From assembly GCA_019614645.1 (NCBI GenBank), contig JABWDB010000072.1, positions 992,001-1,056,000 of the forward strand: a stretch of 64,000 nt of DNA. Direction: 5' to 3'. The notes beneath the pieces are model-generated. The model was given only the letters and a program-made list of their open reading frames with translations. It was not told where the DNA came from and did not search any database. Positions within the stretch are counted from its first letter, which is position 1; each line of letters starts with the position of its first letter. Shown piece after piece: positions 25,600 through 38,137 of this stretch. This DNA is from Stratiolaelaps scimitus. Lineage: Eukaryota; Arthropoda; Arachnida; Mesostigmata; Laelapidae. A program made the translations under genes and the position numbers.

Positions 25600-27990
25600 T
25601 ACTGCTCAACAGTCTAGTTGAATCGATCATATATGGACCAATCTCCCGGAACACCTAATTAAACGCTCGGGAGTTCTTACTTGCATTTACAGCGATCATT
25701 ATTCCCTTCTAATGAATTCATTTCTGGTGACCCACCATGACGTCTGCGGTTCCTCTGCAGAAACCAGGAGCAAGCCAAAATATAATGTTAAGCTAATCGA
25801 TGAATCCTTAGACCAAGTGGATTCGAGTCCTCTCCTATTTGGAGTTCTTTATCATCTTTCTTTATCTGAGGATTCTTGTCAGGTACGAGTAAGGCAGAGA
25901 ATAAGCAAAGGTGGCCCTGACAGGTCCTCATAGTAATACCTAAAAGGTTAAGAGCTGAGACCTGTCAGATAGGGGAACAGCTGAGAGTCAGCATGAAAAA
26001 AAAAATTAGTCCTCTCCTATACTTGTGCAGTATTGATATGGAAGTTGTGTACTACAGTGGAGTTGTTCTTCCTATATTAGAAATATTCAAACGGAGGATT
26101 TTGGCTATTCGATATAATGTACCTAACTTGCCGTGGGCTGTCCCACATTTCTTGGCTTGACTCACTTTGTGCGACCCTCCCCAACCACTGATCGTTGGAC
26201 TGCATATATTGGACTTATAAAATGATGTCACCAACCAAGAAGGCGCCTAAAAATTTAGTATTATTCGAAACTTATGAAGAACAAATTTCGGTACCTCCCC
26301 ATGGGAGATAATTAATAACATCATTGGAACGAGTAAGTCCCCAACAGGCTTCACTCTGAAGGCAGGCGGTGTTGAAATATCTAATCCTGAATTGATTACA
26401 AATTCACTAAGTAAATATTATGCCTCCCGGGTGAACTTCGAAGCAAGTAAAATTAATTTTTGTGACCCTACCAGAGTGCGATACCTCTTAGAGCATATTG
26501 GACTCGCTTCTGCTGGTTCCCACCAGGTTAAAGTCATAATGTTACGTTAGTGTACTCGTTCCCTAGATTTGCCGATTGCAGCACTGATAAATATAATGAT
26601 CGACTGTGCTACAATTCCTAAAGCAAAATTAAAGAGTAGTTCCAGTATTTAAGGGAGGTGACAAGCGATCTCTGTTCTAATTATCGACCCATCTCTATCC
26701 CCTCTACCCTCTGCAAAGTCTCTGAGAAAGTTAGTTTTGATCAAATTGACGATTTTCTCTCAGGCTTAAATATTTTGTACGACAAGCAATATGTACGACA
26801 ACCGGAACAAACGCGAAACGTCGCTACCAATTGCGGAACTTTCTGAAGCAAGCAGTGGATCGTGGAGACCAATATCTAGCTATTCTTCTATACCTGCGTA
26901 AAGCATTTGACTCAGTTAGGTCCGTAATCCTTCGAAAAGATAACGCTTGCAACTTACTTTTTAGCTTAACGTCCGAATGTACTTAATGTGTGGACGTAAA
27001 TGACCAACTGTCTATCAGTAAACATGGCCAAATCTGTCTTTGTTCCCTTCCGCTCATCTAGGATTGAGCCGACTCTGGACGATGCCTTTTTGAATATTGC
27101 AGGAGTACCCATTTTCAGAGCCTTCTTTCTGGGTGTCTTCTATCTGGAAGAGCATTTGTCTGGTGATGCGTACTTGCGCCACTTTCGCCCTAAGCTAGTT
27201 AAATGCGACCACAACTGGTATTTCAAGCGTTTGGAAACTCTTCGGTATAAAAGAATGCCTTCCATTATATCAAGCATTTTCCAGCTCACGTATGGCTTAT
27301 GACATCAAATGCTTCAGTCTGAATTACAATAGTAGAGTTCTCATCCTTAAATTGCAAAAAGGAGCATTACGATGTTTGCTCCGCCTCCCCCCGTCCGAGC
27401 CGTGGGTATCTTTTGTTCAAAGCTCTTAACATTCTGCCGTTTCCCTCCAATGTCGATTATCTCTCTAATGTCTGCAAGTTTTCAAAACCCTGCATGATCT
27501 ATAGTTTATTTCCCGATATTTGTGATCTCAGATTATTTTCAACAAATAATGCTCGTGGTGGTTGTTTTTACCCTCTTTCACTAATTCTCACACTTTAATA
27601 ATGTCGTCCGTCGATGCTTCCGTTCTCAAGGATCTGTTATCTGGAACACTCACCCAAGCGGAATCCGCTGATTACAGTGTCCCTTACGATGTTTCAAGTC
27701 CGTAGTAAGAGAACACTTTCTAAGCAAAGTTCAAACACGCTGAATATTTTGTAGATATCTTCTAAGCGACAATGTTTTATATCTTTATGTCCCTTTCTCA
27801 TACTAAAATAATTAGAGCATTAATAATATTATACCTCTAATACTACTAATCCCCATTGTGTAACGCGCCTGGCACTGTTTTTAAACTGTTGTTTTTCCGT
27901 TGTGCTGATAATTACACTCAAGGGTGTATATTGTATACCGTACCTAGATCTGTAGCGAATAAAAAGCCTGTAGTCCTATATATAATTATA
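25600..27990 (+). mobile_element. decayed non-LTR retrotransposon (endonuclease and reverse transcriptase parts)
   Basis: In order on the plus strand: an endonuclease end with IDHIWTNLPEHLIKRSGVL and IYSDHYSLL (the SDH motif of APE-type nucleases), reverse-transcriptase pieces NYRPISIPSTLCKVSEKV, YLRKAFDSV, TNCLSVNMAKSVFVPF and FFLGVFYLEEHLSG, and a C-terminal RSQGSVIWNTHPSGIR. Several frameshifts and stops occur. The stretch from FDSV jumps almost straight to LSVN, so the segment with the catalytic YADD box is missing. The end near 27,985 (AATAAAAAGCC) may be the 3' end. Inactive; family not assigned. Confidence 0.8.
25839..26007 (+). mobile_element. dispersed repeat R1, copy B, inserted in the retrotransposon with a 13-bp duplication
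   Basis: AGTCCTCTCCTAT stands at 25826-25838 and again at 26008-26020. Between them lie 169 bp ending in a poly-A run. Removing the insert rejoins an open retrotransposon frame (VDSSPLLYLCSIDMEVVYYS). The core matches copies at 11394-11503 and 45372-45445. Confidence 0.75.
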
Positions 27991-30002
27991 TATTTCACGA
28001 GTGCGTGAGTCGCACAGTTATTTTCGGTCCCTTGTTGTGAGATAGTGGGTTTTGTTCCACACGCACGAACTCCCAGTCATAAACCCAAACCAAGGTGATT
28101 CTTCACCGAGCCCGCGAGTCCTGGACGGGAGGTTTCACTCCATTGTCATAAAAAAAAGTAACTAGGATTTGTATATAAAAATATATGCTGGTCAGAGTCT
28201 TAACTCGGAAGTCAGCCTGGCTCACCTTCAATTGACAGCCGTTACTCAGGTTATTCCTGTAGTTTCTTTATTAAAATCAATAGTTTCTCACAGTATCACA
28301 CCTGCCTCTCTCTGTCGATTTTATCTTTTATTAGACACAGAGTTTACGAATATCCGATTGATTAAAAGACAACTTTGAAAAAATCGAACTGGACCTTAAA
28401 AAGATGCAAGATACCAACGCCAATGATTGTAAGGGTAAAATACAGGACCAAATATAACCCCTTCTCAATCTGGCCTCAGAACGTTGACGTATCGTATAAA
28501 TATTTGGGCTGATAGCCATAGAGGTCACATGATTGAGTCAATTACCTCGACAAGAGGTCGACGTGAAACATAGATAGCGTGCAAAACGACGCCGTTCAAA
28601 TGGCCAATCTTGTAATCGCGCAGATGATCACGAGAAGCATATAATGTGGCGAACTTACAGTTGGAAGCTAAGGAGGTGTGTAACACCTAGATTCCGCCAC
28701 CAGACGACACCCACCAGCAGTGGGTAGTTCCATATATATTTCATATATCTGTATTCGTAATTTCTGTTTCTAATAAAGAACTAAATCGACAGGGAGAGGT
28801 GAGGTACTGTGAGAAGCTTTTGGTTTTAATAAGGAAACTACGGGAACAACCTGAATGACGTATATCAATTGACGTTGAGCGAGGCTGAGTCCCGCAACGA
28901 AAATATATTACATATATATTACAAAAAGGCAGGTACCGCATCTTTATAGATGGCCATAGAGCGAAGAAGAGAGAGGTGGACCCGTCGTTCTTCACGACTC
29001 CAACCATGGCTGATGGCAATTGGAAGCTTAGTAATAGAAGCAATAGGCACCATATTACCAGGTTCGCGGTTCACGGACTTCACCATATAGTCTGCGAAAC
29101 ACAGGGGTTCCATGAACCTGACGATAATTGCGTTTGTACATTCTGTAGTAAAAAATGTGAGAGATATCACGCAGGAAAATGCGAAGAAATTAGGTCAATT
29201 AGTCATCTCTTAAATATAAATGCCTAATCTAGTCGTAGAATTAAATATACATTGATCAATGCAATCAGATGGAACTATGTTTAAAAAAAAAATGCTTCTA
29301 GAATTTTACTTGAAACCTTACACATCGGAAACTGACTTGTATATTGTACACACCGTTGTAGTTACTCGAACAGAGTGAAAATCAATAAGAAAAAAAAATA
29401 TATTACAAAAAGGACAAAAACCATACATATTTGCGTCCATTCATTGACTAAGCTGTTCTCTCCTGAATCGCACAGAGATTGTTTCTCTTACCCAAACACT
29501 CGCCGCACTGTTCGCCTGCCTATGACCTGCTTAATCCCCTGATGAATGAAATAACCACAGATATCGCTAGCATGACATCCCTTTAATGTGTTGATCGCAA
29601 ATGAATTGGGCTCTGAATAGGGCTCACAGCGAGGAAGATAAATAAATCGTGAAGAATATTAATTAATTTGTTTAACAAATAAATGTCTGTAAGATAAATA
29701 ACGAACGAATAAAACTCGGACCTGTTCTTCCGCTGTTGTGCTGAGATACCCTCGCATATATTAGAGACAGAGTGCTGTCGTTCAGAAGGTCCCACACCTG
29801 TTGCCATTTATAGGACGCCTGTGCTTCATGGTAGCTCTCTCCAGCACAGGGAGAGAATGTATGATGTTATCCATGGACAGCAAAGCAGGCAGCTGGCGCA
29901 GTGAAGTTGCTTCCAGTTACAGCTTGTCATACGTTAACCTCTTACAACCGTTTGGATGCCCGTGTTCTCGAGCACATAACGATGACGCTGGAGACAAAAT
30001 AA
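27991..30002. other. no gene seen
   Basis: AT-rich with short open frames. One near 29,130 has a CxxC-like cluster (CVCTFCSKKCERYHAGKC) but nothing else to support a gene. Confidence 0.4.
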
Positions 30003-30831
30003 TTCGTAGCAAAGTCTTCGTGTTTTCTCAGCTTTGCGAAATATGTACACACAGATTACATCGGCTCATCGGTAAATAACCCGTGAGGTACGAACTGGAA
30101 TCATCACGACTTCAAGGCACTAGTTTGGCATTCGTCTTATTACGTAAGCATTGTCAAATATCATGTATTACATTATGCATATATATATTATACAGTTAAT
30201 AATATGAAACTGATCTTATTACAGACAGCATTCGCTCATTATATGTATAATAGTATATTCAGATAGGCTAGATTAATATACAGTAACAATGTCCATGTCC
30301 ACTGTAAAAGTAATGAATGGTGGTGGTTTGTTTTCTTTACCGATTAACAGAGCACAATAGATTTAAACGTACTCAGTAAGAGAGTTAAAATTAAGACAAG
30401 TCTGTATCCATATGAAACAACACAAGGATTTATTAAAAAACAGAAATCACTCGATCATTGAGCCCGGTACCAGCTCAAGCTATAATACAGCTTAGAGGAG
30501 CTCCGGAAATTGTAAAATCTCCCGGGCGTAATGTACAATTTATACAGATTTACAATACCACCCTCAGATAAATAAATAGCCGTACCCTGCAGTGAGCCAT
30601 CACCATTATTACGGTATTTGTTGCGGCTGTCCTCGATCGCTTTTCCCATTAGACATTTTCCGGCACCTATCCTACGGCATTAGTGCGAGGAGACAGGAAG
30701 AATCTGCACCTTCCTGAGGTCGGCCACGACGAGGACTTGTAACTGCGAAATCCGCTGTATTTATCCCAGCTGTGTTCCTAGGTATTACGGACGTTTCGGC
30801 CTAAACCATTATTGGACTGACTTCCGTATTC

Positions 30832-31599
30832 CTAAGCAGCGGCAGCGCATTCATTTTGAGATCGATAGTCCCAGGCGTCTTCAAAGGCTTCCCTCAGCGC
30901 TTCGCCAAGGGTCCATGCAGCGTGAAATTGGTGACTCGATGTTCGATAGAGTTCTACAATTTCGTCCTTTTGCTCGTAACCAAGCATTACCAATCGAATC
31001 ATAATTTCAGATAGTGGCTTAATACCTGAAATCAAGTTGAAATCCCTCATTATTCTAAATGCCTGCTGTTAATTCTGCTTAATCATTTGTCACAAAAGAG
31101 ACCTCTTTTTTTGGCTTAGACTGAACCGTTTTAGCGGACCATCTTTGCTCCATAAACAAACTTTGTGAACATAGTAGGGCAATAGTTTCTCTTGTTCACT
31201 GACTTTACAGACATTCTGCCTATACAAAATATAAGGATGACCTCTCATTGTGGGTCCATTGCATTTTAAGTCTGTTTAAACGAACTCTATAGGTCTTCTT
31301 TTATTCTCATAATTGCTGCTTAAAATGAAAATGGAGATAATCATATACTATGTGGTAGTCAGCTGTAAGGCATCATAAAGGTTTATAATAGAAGAGTAGC
31401 TCTGTCAGTACTCACAATTGGCGTCGTATCGAGCGAACTCAGCGAGATATCGATCCTGCTTCTCCATCAGCGAACTGAGAGTCACACGAGAAATCCTCAT
31501 GGGATCCCGTTCTCGGCCTGGGAGTTTGTCCATCATATGCGATGTCCAGGCGAGTACTTCGTCGCACTGAGCTTCGTACTTCCTATACTCTTCAGCCAT
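30832..31599 (-). CDS. single-spectrin-repeat microgene, copy 1A (intact)
   Basis: Two exons, 31416-31599 and 30832-31025, with a consensus GTGAGT donor and a TTGATTTCAG acceptor, encode 125 residues. The start is MAEEYRKYEAQCDEVLAW, with an in-frame TGA three codons upstream and A at -3. The protein has the pattern of one spectrin repeat: helix A with a W (DEVLAWTSHMMDK), helix B (LSSLMEKQDRYLAEFARYDA), a MLGYEQKDEI turn like the GHxxxxxI of spectrins, and helix C (FHAAWTLGEALREAFEDAWD). It ends NECAAAA. No SH3, EF-hand or actin-binding domain is present. Function is unknown. The spectrin-repeat assignment is by pattern and the family of origin is not clear. A possible AATAAA lies near 30429. 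Confidence 0.6.
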
Positions 31600-31625
31600 C
31601 GTAGCAAATCAAAAAGATCAGGCCA
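31026..31625. repeat. inverted repeat, left arm in unit 1
   Basis: Pairs with 33315-33910 in opposite orientation across a spacer of about 1.7 kb. The arms cover exon 1, the intron and a little upstream sequence of the microgene. The same structure recurs in unit 2 (left arm about 38332-38931, right arm about 40614-41232). Confidence 0.85.
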
Positions 31626-32293
31626 AGGGTCACCAAACTTCGATGCGAGTCGTCGCTTTGCAGCTATGTGATGAGGACCTCACCAAAACCTCGTTATAAA
31701 CACGTCTGGACCTACATCCTCTCAACCTTTCAGAGAGAGGAGTCTCTCGTTTAGGTAAACCTCCCTCTCTCACCTACTGCCCTGTGACAGTCGATCGTCG
31801 ATATTGCTTCAGGTTGGATTGCATGAGATTCCGTGAATCTACCAATGAACAAGCTAGACAATAGTGAAAAAGGAGGTCTATATTTAGGCAAAAAAAAAAT
31901 ATTTGCAATCTACACAATGTGCTCTCCAACTGTACTATAAATATAACGAGAATCTACTTGTTTTCTATTTTGATCTATATACCGTCTATATAATCCGACT
32001 AACCCATTTTATTTAACATAATGTATGCTCTATGTACAATACATCGTCATTCAGCCTGACGACCGACTAGTTTAGTGTTACTCGTATTTGCTGTGTATTT
32101 TTGTAATTGTAAAGGAGCGCGATAATTATCTGTGGTCTGGATGAACATATTGAGCCCACAAGTTCATCAGAGCGGCGCGTCTTATGCAGCTGGCACAATC
32201 CGTCACGTAAAATTAAAAAAGGGAACGTCACTCTAAATCGATAATTCATCTAAGTTGCACTTCTTTCTTCCTCATGAGAAACCGCTCTCTTTG

Positions 32294-32294
<1 letters not shown>

Positions 32295-32342
<48 letters not shown>
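32295..32342. repeat. (TA)n microsatellite in unit 1
   Basis: About 24 TA units inside the spacer between the inverted-repeat arms. The unit 2 counterpart is 39614-39637, about 12 units. Confidence 0.95.
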
Positions 32343-32343
<1 letters not shown>

Positions 32344-33314
32344 AGAGACAAGTCAATACGCGCACTCTATCGTCTACACCATCATGACCTTACATTAAAG
32401 GATGTAAAACTAGATCACTTACCTATTATTATTATTATTATGCAGTTATGCCAGCTTGACAATTATATGCTATTGTGTGACTCCCATAGGTAATTTATCT
32501 ATTTCCCCACTGATAGATAATTTCAGCATGTTTGCTGTTGTCTAAACTCATGAAGAGTTAATCGTTTGTAGATGCTTCGGTTCTGCCGATTTCTAGTTAC
32601 AGAAAAGGTACGTTGAAAGACGCCGCGGAGGCTGCCAATCTCACAGCAGAAATGAATAGCGTCTCATGTAAATTTTAGTGATCTGCTAACCACAATCATG
32701 ATATTCACAGCAAACATAAGGCCTCGCGATTTCGATTTTTTTTTATTTCTAAACCTCTCAAGTTGGACTAATACTCACTTACATATTTTTGTATTTATGC
32801 GCTACCTAAGCTACACTTTGAGCAAAACGGCATTACTATGCAAATTCTTGTGTATTTGTATATACGATACAAATGTATCATAATGTACAGAATATATGTG
32901 TGGTATTAGATTACAACCATATCTACGACATACGACCTCGTATAATGGACAGTCGCTAACGCGGAAGAAAACAGGTGATTTAAAATTGTGGCGCATAGAT
33001 TCAGTAGTTGAAGAAATCTGACAGTTGTTGATGTTGTTATTGCCTCACCTGTTCAACAAGATTGGATCTTTCAAATCAAAGATGACCTTTGGCTCAATCT
33101 TCAAACAGAGAGAGAGAGAGAGCTTCTGAGAAATTGGTTTAAACCGCGCTGGCTCGTTGTGGAGAGAAAGCGAAGTGAAGGTCATCATAAATCGCCTTCA
33201 TTACTAAGGTAGAGAAAATGCGGTCTCAAAATTGCTTCTAGTTCGGTCTTAATGAGGCTTTTAGCATCGTGCTTGAAAAGGCAAAGTACTCGTGTATGTC
33301 CAAATGCATTTCGA

Positions 33315-33910
33315 TCTGATCTTTGTTGATTTGCTACGACGGCTGAAGAGTATAGGAAGTACCAAGCTCAGTGCGACGAAGTACTCGCCTGGACATCGCA
33401 TATGATGGACAAACTCCCAGGCCGAGAATGGGATCCCATGAGGATTTCTCGTCTAACTCTCAGTTCACTGATGGAGAAGCAGGATCGATATCTCGCTGAG
33501 TTCGCTCGATACGAGGCCAATTGTGAATACTGACAGAGCTACTCTTCTATTATAAACCTTTATGATGCCTTACAGCTGACTACCACATAGGATATGATTA
33601 TCTCCATTTTCATTTTAAGCAGCAATTATTGAATAAAAGAAGACCTATAGAGTTCGTTTAAACAGACTTAAAATGCAATGGACCCACAATGAGAGGTCAT
33701 TCTTATATTTTATATCGGCAGAATGTCTGTAAAGTCAGTGAACAAGAGAAACTATTGCCCTATTATGTTCACAAAGTTTGTTTATGGAGTAAAGATGGTC
33801 CGCTAAAACGGTTCAGTCTAAGCCAAAAAAGAGGTCTCTTTTGTGACAAATGATTAAGCAGAACTAACATCATACTTTTAGTATAAAGAGGGATTTCAAC
33901 TTGATTTCAG
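33315..33910. repeat. inverted repeat, right arm in unit 1
   Basis: Partner of 31026-31625. It starts near CTGATCTTTGTTGATTTGCT and ends at the acceptor of the diverged exon 2. Confidence 0.85.
33339..33522 (+). pseudogene. single-spectrin-repeat microgene, copy 1B, exon 1 (start codon lost)
   Basis: Inverted copy of exon 1 of copy 1A, same length of 184 nt. The start codon is ACG instead of ATG, and the donor has become GTGAAT. The reading frame from the second codon on is still open and gives the same helix A and B residues. The exon 2 region (from 33911) is much more diverged and has an in-frame TGA. Confidence 0.65.
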
Positions 33911-34040
33911 AATTTTGCATGGTGGCTCCATTGATACAATTTTATTACCACAAAACGGACACAATTGTATGACCCGATCAAATAGCGAGTCGAAGTTGCC
34001 TGGAACGTTGGAGAAACGCTAAGGAAAACATTTCATTAAG
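33911..34040 (+). pseudogene. diverged second exon of microgene copy 1B
   Basis: Follows the same TTGATTTCAG acceptor as in copy 1A. The translation has LIQFYYHKTDTIV, a stop, then SCLERWRNAKENIS, which still fits the turn and helix C pattern of a spectrin repeat but is far from copy 1A exon 2. The counterpart in unit 2 starts at 41233. The drop in similarity at the acceptor contrasts with the near-identical intron and exon 1. Confidence 0.4.
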
Positions 34041-34203
34041 CCTAAGAAATTTTATTAGGGCGGGTTAGTAACAAATTCGTAAGCCGATGGTCTAGTTATT
34101 GCAAGCTACAGTCATTGATTAATGGTGGTTAATCTGTATATCTGTACATTACTTGCTGTGTTACCGCCAAAACAGCTGAATATAATGAATGGACTCGAAT
34201 AGA

Positions 34204-34500
34204 TATTCAGTCATTCTTTAGCATTTGGCAAGCCCTTCGGAAGTTGGTGACCGTGTCTTCGAGCACGGTTATGTTGCTTGGAAACGTGCGCACGTATATG
34301 CTGGCGGCGGCAGAACTCCAGGGTAGCTGTTTCCTCGTGTATTTCCAATTCTGTCACTTTTTTTTTCGGTTTTTCCGTTATCAACGATCCGACCAGACAC
34401 GCCACTGAAGTCCACCTCACCACTGCCCTATGAGGGTACACCGTCAGTCTACCGGTGGACTTTGTTTCATGTAGTGGTGTTCCGATCAATCAATCAGCAC
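34204..34500 (-). other. conserved open stretch in both tandem units, unidentified
   Basis: An open frame on the minus strand (34211-34489) reads IGTPLHETKSTGRL, then VVRWTSVACLVG and EIHEETATLEFC. The unit 2 counterpart (41600-41812) ends earlier. I do not recognise it. Its retention may only reflect the recent duplication. Confidence 0.2.
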
Positions 34501-35881
34501 ATTGTGTCCTTCGTCAGAGTGAGAGAGAGAGAGAATGATTCTTAATTTCATTTTGGTGGACTACACGAAACCCGCAAATATGAAGGCACCAGTAGCACGT
34601 TTCTCAGCACACCTCGCAAAAGTGTCTCAAGAACAACTAGCGATGACTCAGTGATAAACAAAAATAGTGACATAATTTAAAATTCAATCGAATTCAACTC
34701 AGAATTGTTCCGCTATCAACGTATACGTGAGCATGATAATCCAAACAACATAATTGTGCCAGAAGACACGGCGTAGATTCAAGAACAGATAATCTGTATC
34801 AAGATAGCACCGAAAAAAATGAAAGCCCATTTAGTTTTTGCAAAACTTAGAAACAAACAACTCTGATGTCAACGTTTGTAATATATTGCTCAAATTTATG
34901 ACAAATTCAGTCAATGGATAGTAATTGTACAGTTTCCAGCATAAAAAATCGGTACAGCACAATTTTATTGATATCGATTAGGTGTGCAATTCTCTGAATC
35001 TCACCCTAACCTCCGATTATAGGTCCGTTTTCATGAGTGGCTCGAATCGTTCTGACCCCATTGCTAAACCCATTGAGAAATGTCTTAATTCCAACAGTCG
35101 TCACCTCCTCCTCTGCTACCTAGAGTACCTGTTGTATCCGAATACTTCCAAAGCTTTATATGATCTGTTTTTAAGCACTTGTAACCTTAGAATTTCCTTA
35201 AGGGACACTCGTGGTATATGTCTGTAATTTTCTTTTCTTTCCGTCAAATTGCAAAAATGTTCAAGGATTGTATATGTCGTTGATTGGTTAAGCATTGCAT
35301 ATGTAAGGGTGATCGGAAAGTTATACAACAAAAGTTGGGAGGATTTCGAAGGTGACCTTTTATGAACCATTTGTGGGCATATATTTAACACTATCGTTAA
35401 CTTAAAAAAATATAGAGAAGAAATTCGGAAATAATACAATACAAACTGTGGTTTATTGACGGAACTGCAACTCTTACGTCGGTTAAGATCTCGTAGAAAG
35501 TAATAAGTACAAATAAACGTCACCACGCACAATACGTTGTCAGTGCCGTTGGGTTATAATTATTCCACAACATTATTTACACATTCTTAACAATTATATA
35601 CAATTCTACATATTTGAATTATGGCATCCTAGTTATATGTTTATGAATCTCTCTTGCAAACTTAATCACAAAAGTGAGTGAGCGAATTTACTGAAGATGG
35701 TCACCCCAGATAGGGGGTAGACGGGAGTGTGTCTACTACGATTATTACAATGGGTATTAATGTTGAAATCCCCACAGATTACTGCATATTTGCAATATAG
35801 GCATTTCCAAACTACAAAGGAAATCGTTGACGGGACCAGAGGGTTGCCTATAAATAATCCCTCTTACACATTTTTTTTAAA

Positions 35882-36275
35882 TCAAAGAACACGGATATTT
35901 ATATATATCACTGGCAAGAAAATTATTAATGTGGATATCATTCCCTTCAATACAATTCTTATTGGGATTAAAAATAGGGTGCACGATCCGTCCAGTATCT
36001 TGCTACCCCATTTTTGAACTCTTCTCGGGAGTCTTACTGCAACATCAATATCCCTTACATCGACCAGTAAGTCCTGGGGCGAGATGGTTATACATCTCAA
36101 CAACATCCTTTACCAGCTCTGTGTCTTTTTCACTTCCAATCACAGGCACGCCGAAAATGGTAATAGCATTACGACGGCCGTTCTGGTCAAGTTCAGGAGC
36201 GGTCAGCTCAGATTTGGCAAGCCGATTTGTCAAAGAAAGGTGTCCGTCCGATTGGTGTCTCTCCCCCACACTGAC
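35882..36275 (-). pseudogene. LINE ORF1-like fragment in unit 1
   Basis: Two overlapping minus-strand frames read NGRRNAITIFGVPVIGSEKD and RDIDVAVRLPRRVQKWGSKI. The IFGVP start and the DIDVAxRLP motif are typical of the RRM-like ORF1 region of several non-LTR retrotransposons. A frameshift separates the halves. Confidence 0.45.
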
Positions 36276-36894
36276 TCGTGGCTAAAGATTCATTGGGGGC
36301 AGTTTAGTTCTTTCAATGTGAGTTTAATCAATTGCAATTAATCCTGTAAGAATGACACAAACAAGGGTCATCAGCAGTTTCCTTTTGCCGGTAATACTGG
36401 AGATTCTTGGTGGTAACAACCGATTATTTGATGTGATAAACCATTTTACATCCACTGCAAAGGATGAATTCCTTGGTAATACCCCGAACAATTGTGGCAC
36501 TTCGTAATATCAAATGGTAAAGTCTGTACAGTTCTACAGGGATTCATTAATGAGTATTTTACCGGGAAAATGGGGAGAGTCGCGGAGCTCACAAAAAGTC
36601 AAAAATCGAAACTGGAACAACATCTTGGAAAACATACATTTGAGAGAAAATTGTACAGTCCATCAACGAAAGATTGTATTACAAAATCGCAGGTTTTTGC
36701 GTAGTTACTACATATATTTTTTGGTAGGATAAAAATATATGTAATAACCACTAAACAGATAGTTTTGCGGAGGGTTAGGGACTAGTGACAAATGAATTTG
36801 TAGCAGCTATCGACGTATCTGCGACACCGCACTTGCGGATCGATAGTGCCTACCTGAGCACATTTGGAAACAGCTAAACATTCCTTCCTTCACC

Positions 36895-36930
<36 letters not shown>
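36895..36930. repeat. (TA)n microsatellite before the mariner fragment, unit 1
   Basis: A TA tract interrupted once by TT. The counterpart is 44233-44260. Mariner elements insert at TA, so the tract may hold the insertion site. Confidence 0.9.
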
Positions 36931-37307
36931 TAGGGCATTTCATTCGAACTGTCGCGCCTTTCAAATGGAGCACAGTCCGAACTACGCGACACAATGCGTT
37001 TATACTTGGAATGCACGCGCGGCACGAACGTGGCTTTCCGTCGAGCACTGAGTGGTTTCGATACGATCAGAACGATGGACACTGCAGCAAAAATTGCAAA
37101 AAGTGCAAATTCCCCCAAAAATCAACGGGAAATCATCACGTTTTTGCTTCCCCACGAATATCCTCCAGCTGAAATCCATCGACAATTAGTGAACGCGTAC
37201 GGCAGGTCTGCCTTATGCCAGCGAACGGTGCAACGTTGGTGCGAGCGATTTAACAGTAGAAATTTGGAGTGCTGACCAGATGAAAATGCGTGTGGAGTGT
37301 TCGATAT
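36931..37307 (+). mobile_element. mariner transposase, 5' half only (unit 1)
   Basis: The frame at 37075-37275 reads MDTAAKIAKSANSPKNQREI, then PAEIHRQLVNAYG and QRTVQRWCERFNSRN, the double helix-turn-helix N-terminus of mariner transposases. It ends with a TGA after LEC and the sequence breaks off at 37307, so there is no catalytic domain. Inactive. Confidence 0.75.
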
Positions 37308-38137
37308 TAATTATTGTTGGGCTTCTGTTCGTAGCAAAGTCTTCGTGTTTTCTCAGCTTTGCGAAATATGTACACGCAGATAACATCGGCTCATCTGTAT
37401 GTAACCCGTGAGGTACGAACTGGAATCATCGCGACTTCAAGGCACTAGTTTGGCATTCGTCTTATTACATAAGCATTGTCAAATATCATGTATTACATTA
37501 TGCATATATATATTATACAGTTAATAATATGAAACTGATCTTATTACAGACAGCATTCGCTCATTATATGTAGTATATTCAGATAGGCTAGATTAATATA
37601 CAGTAACAATGTCCATGTCCACTGTAAAAGTAATGAATGATGGTGGTTTGTTTTCTTTACCGATTAACAGAGCACAATAGATTTAAACGTACTCAGTAAG
37701 AGAGTTAAAATTAAGACAAGTCTGTATCCATATGAAACAACACAAGGATTTATTAAAAAACGGAAATCACTCGATCATTGAGCCCGGTACCAGCTCAAGC
37801 TATAATACAGCTTAGAGGAGCTCCTAAAATCTCCCGGGCGTAATGTACAATTTATACAGATTTACAATACCACCCTCAGATAAATAAATAGCCTGCAGTG
37901 AGCCATCGCCATTATTACGGTATTTGTTGCGGCTGTCCTCGATCGCTTTTCCCATTAGACATTTTCCGGCACCTATCCTACGGCATTAGTGCGAGGAGAC
38001 AGGAAGAATCTGCACCTTCCTGAGGTCGGCCACGACCACGACTTGTAACTGCGAAATCCGGTGTATTTAGCCCAACTGTGTTCCTAGGTATTACGGACGT
38101 TTCGGCCTAAACCATCATTGGACTGACAACCGGATTC

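Larger units (their letters stand above)
30003..37307. repeat. tandem duplication unit 1 (7.3 kb)
   Basis: This unit is repeated as 37328-44644 with only scattered substitutions and small indels. It begins TTCGTAGCAAAGTCTTCG and ends in the middle of a mariner transposase at TTCGATAT. It contains a minus-strand microgene, a plus-strand broken copy of the same microgene, a (TA)n tract, a LINE ORF1-like fragment and a mariner 5' half. It is not a simple transposon. I see no terminal repeats. Confidence 0.93.

Noticed and set aside
32698..32883. 61-residue frame repeated in both units
   Set aside because: AT-rich, unusual composition, with no motif. Likely chance.
34982..35227. 81-residue frame conserved in both tandem units, thought of as a LINE C-terminus
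   Set aside because: Similarity is too weak to name. Conservation between the units only reflects the recent duplication.
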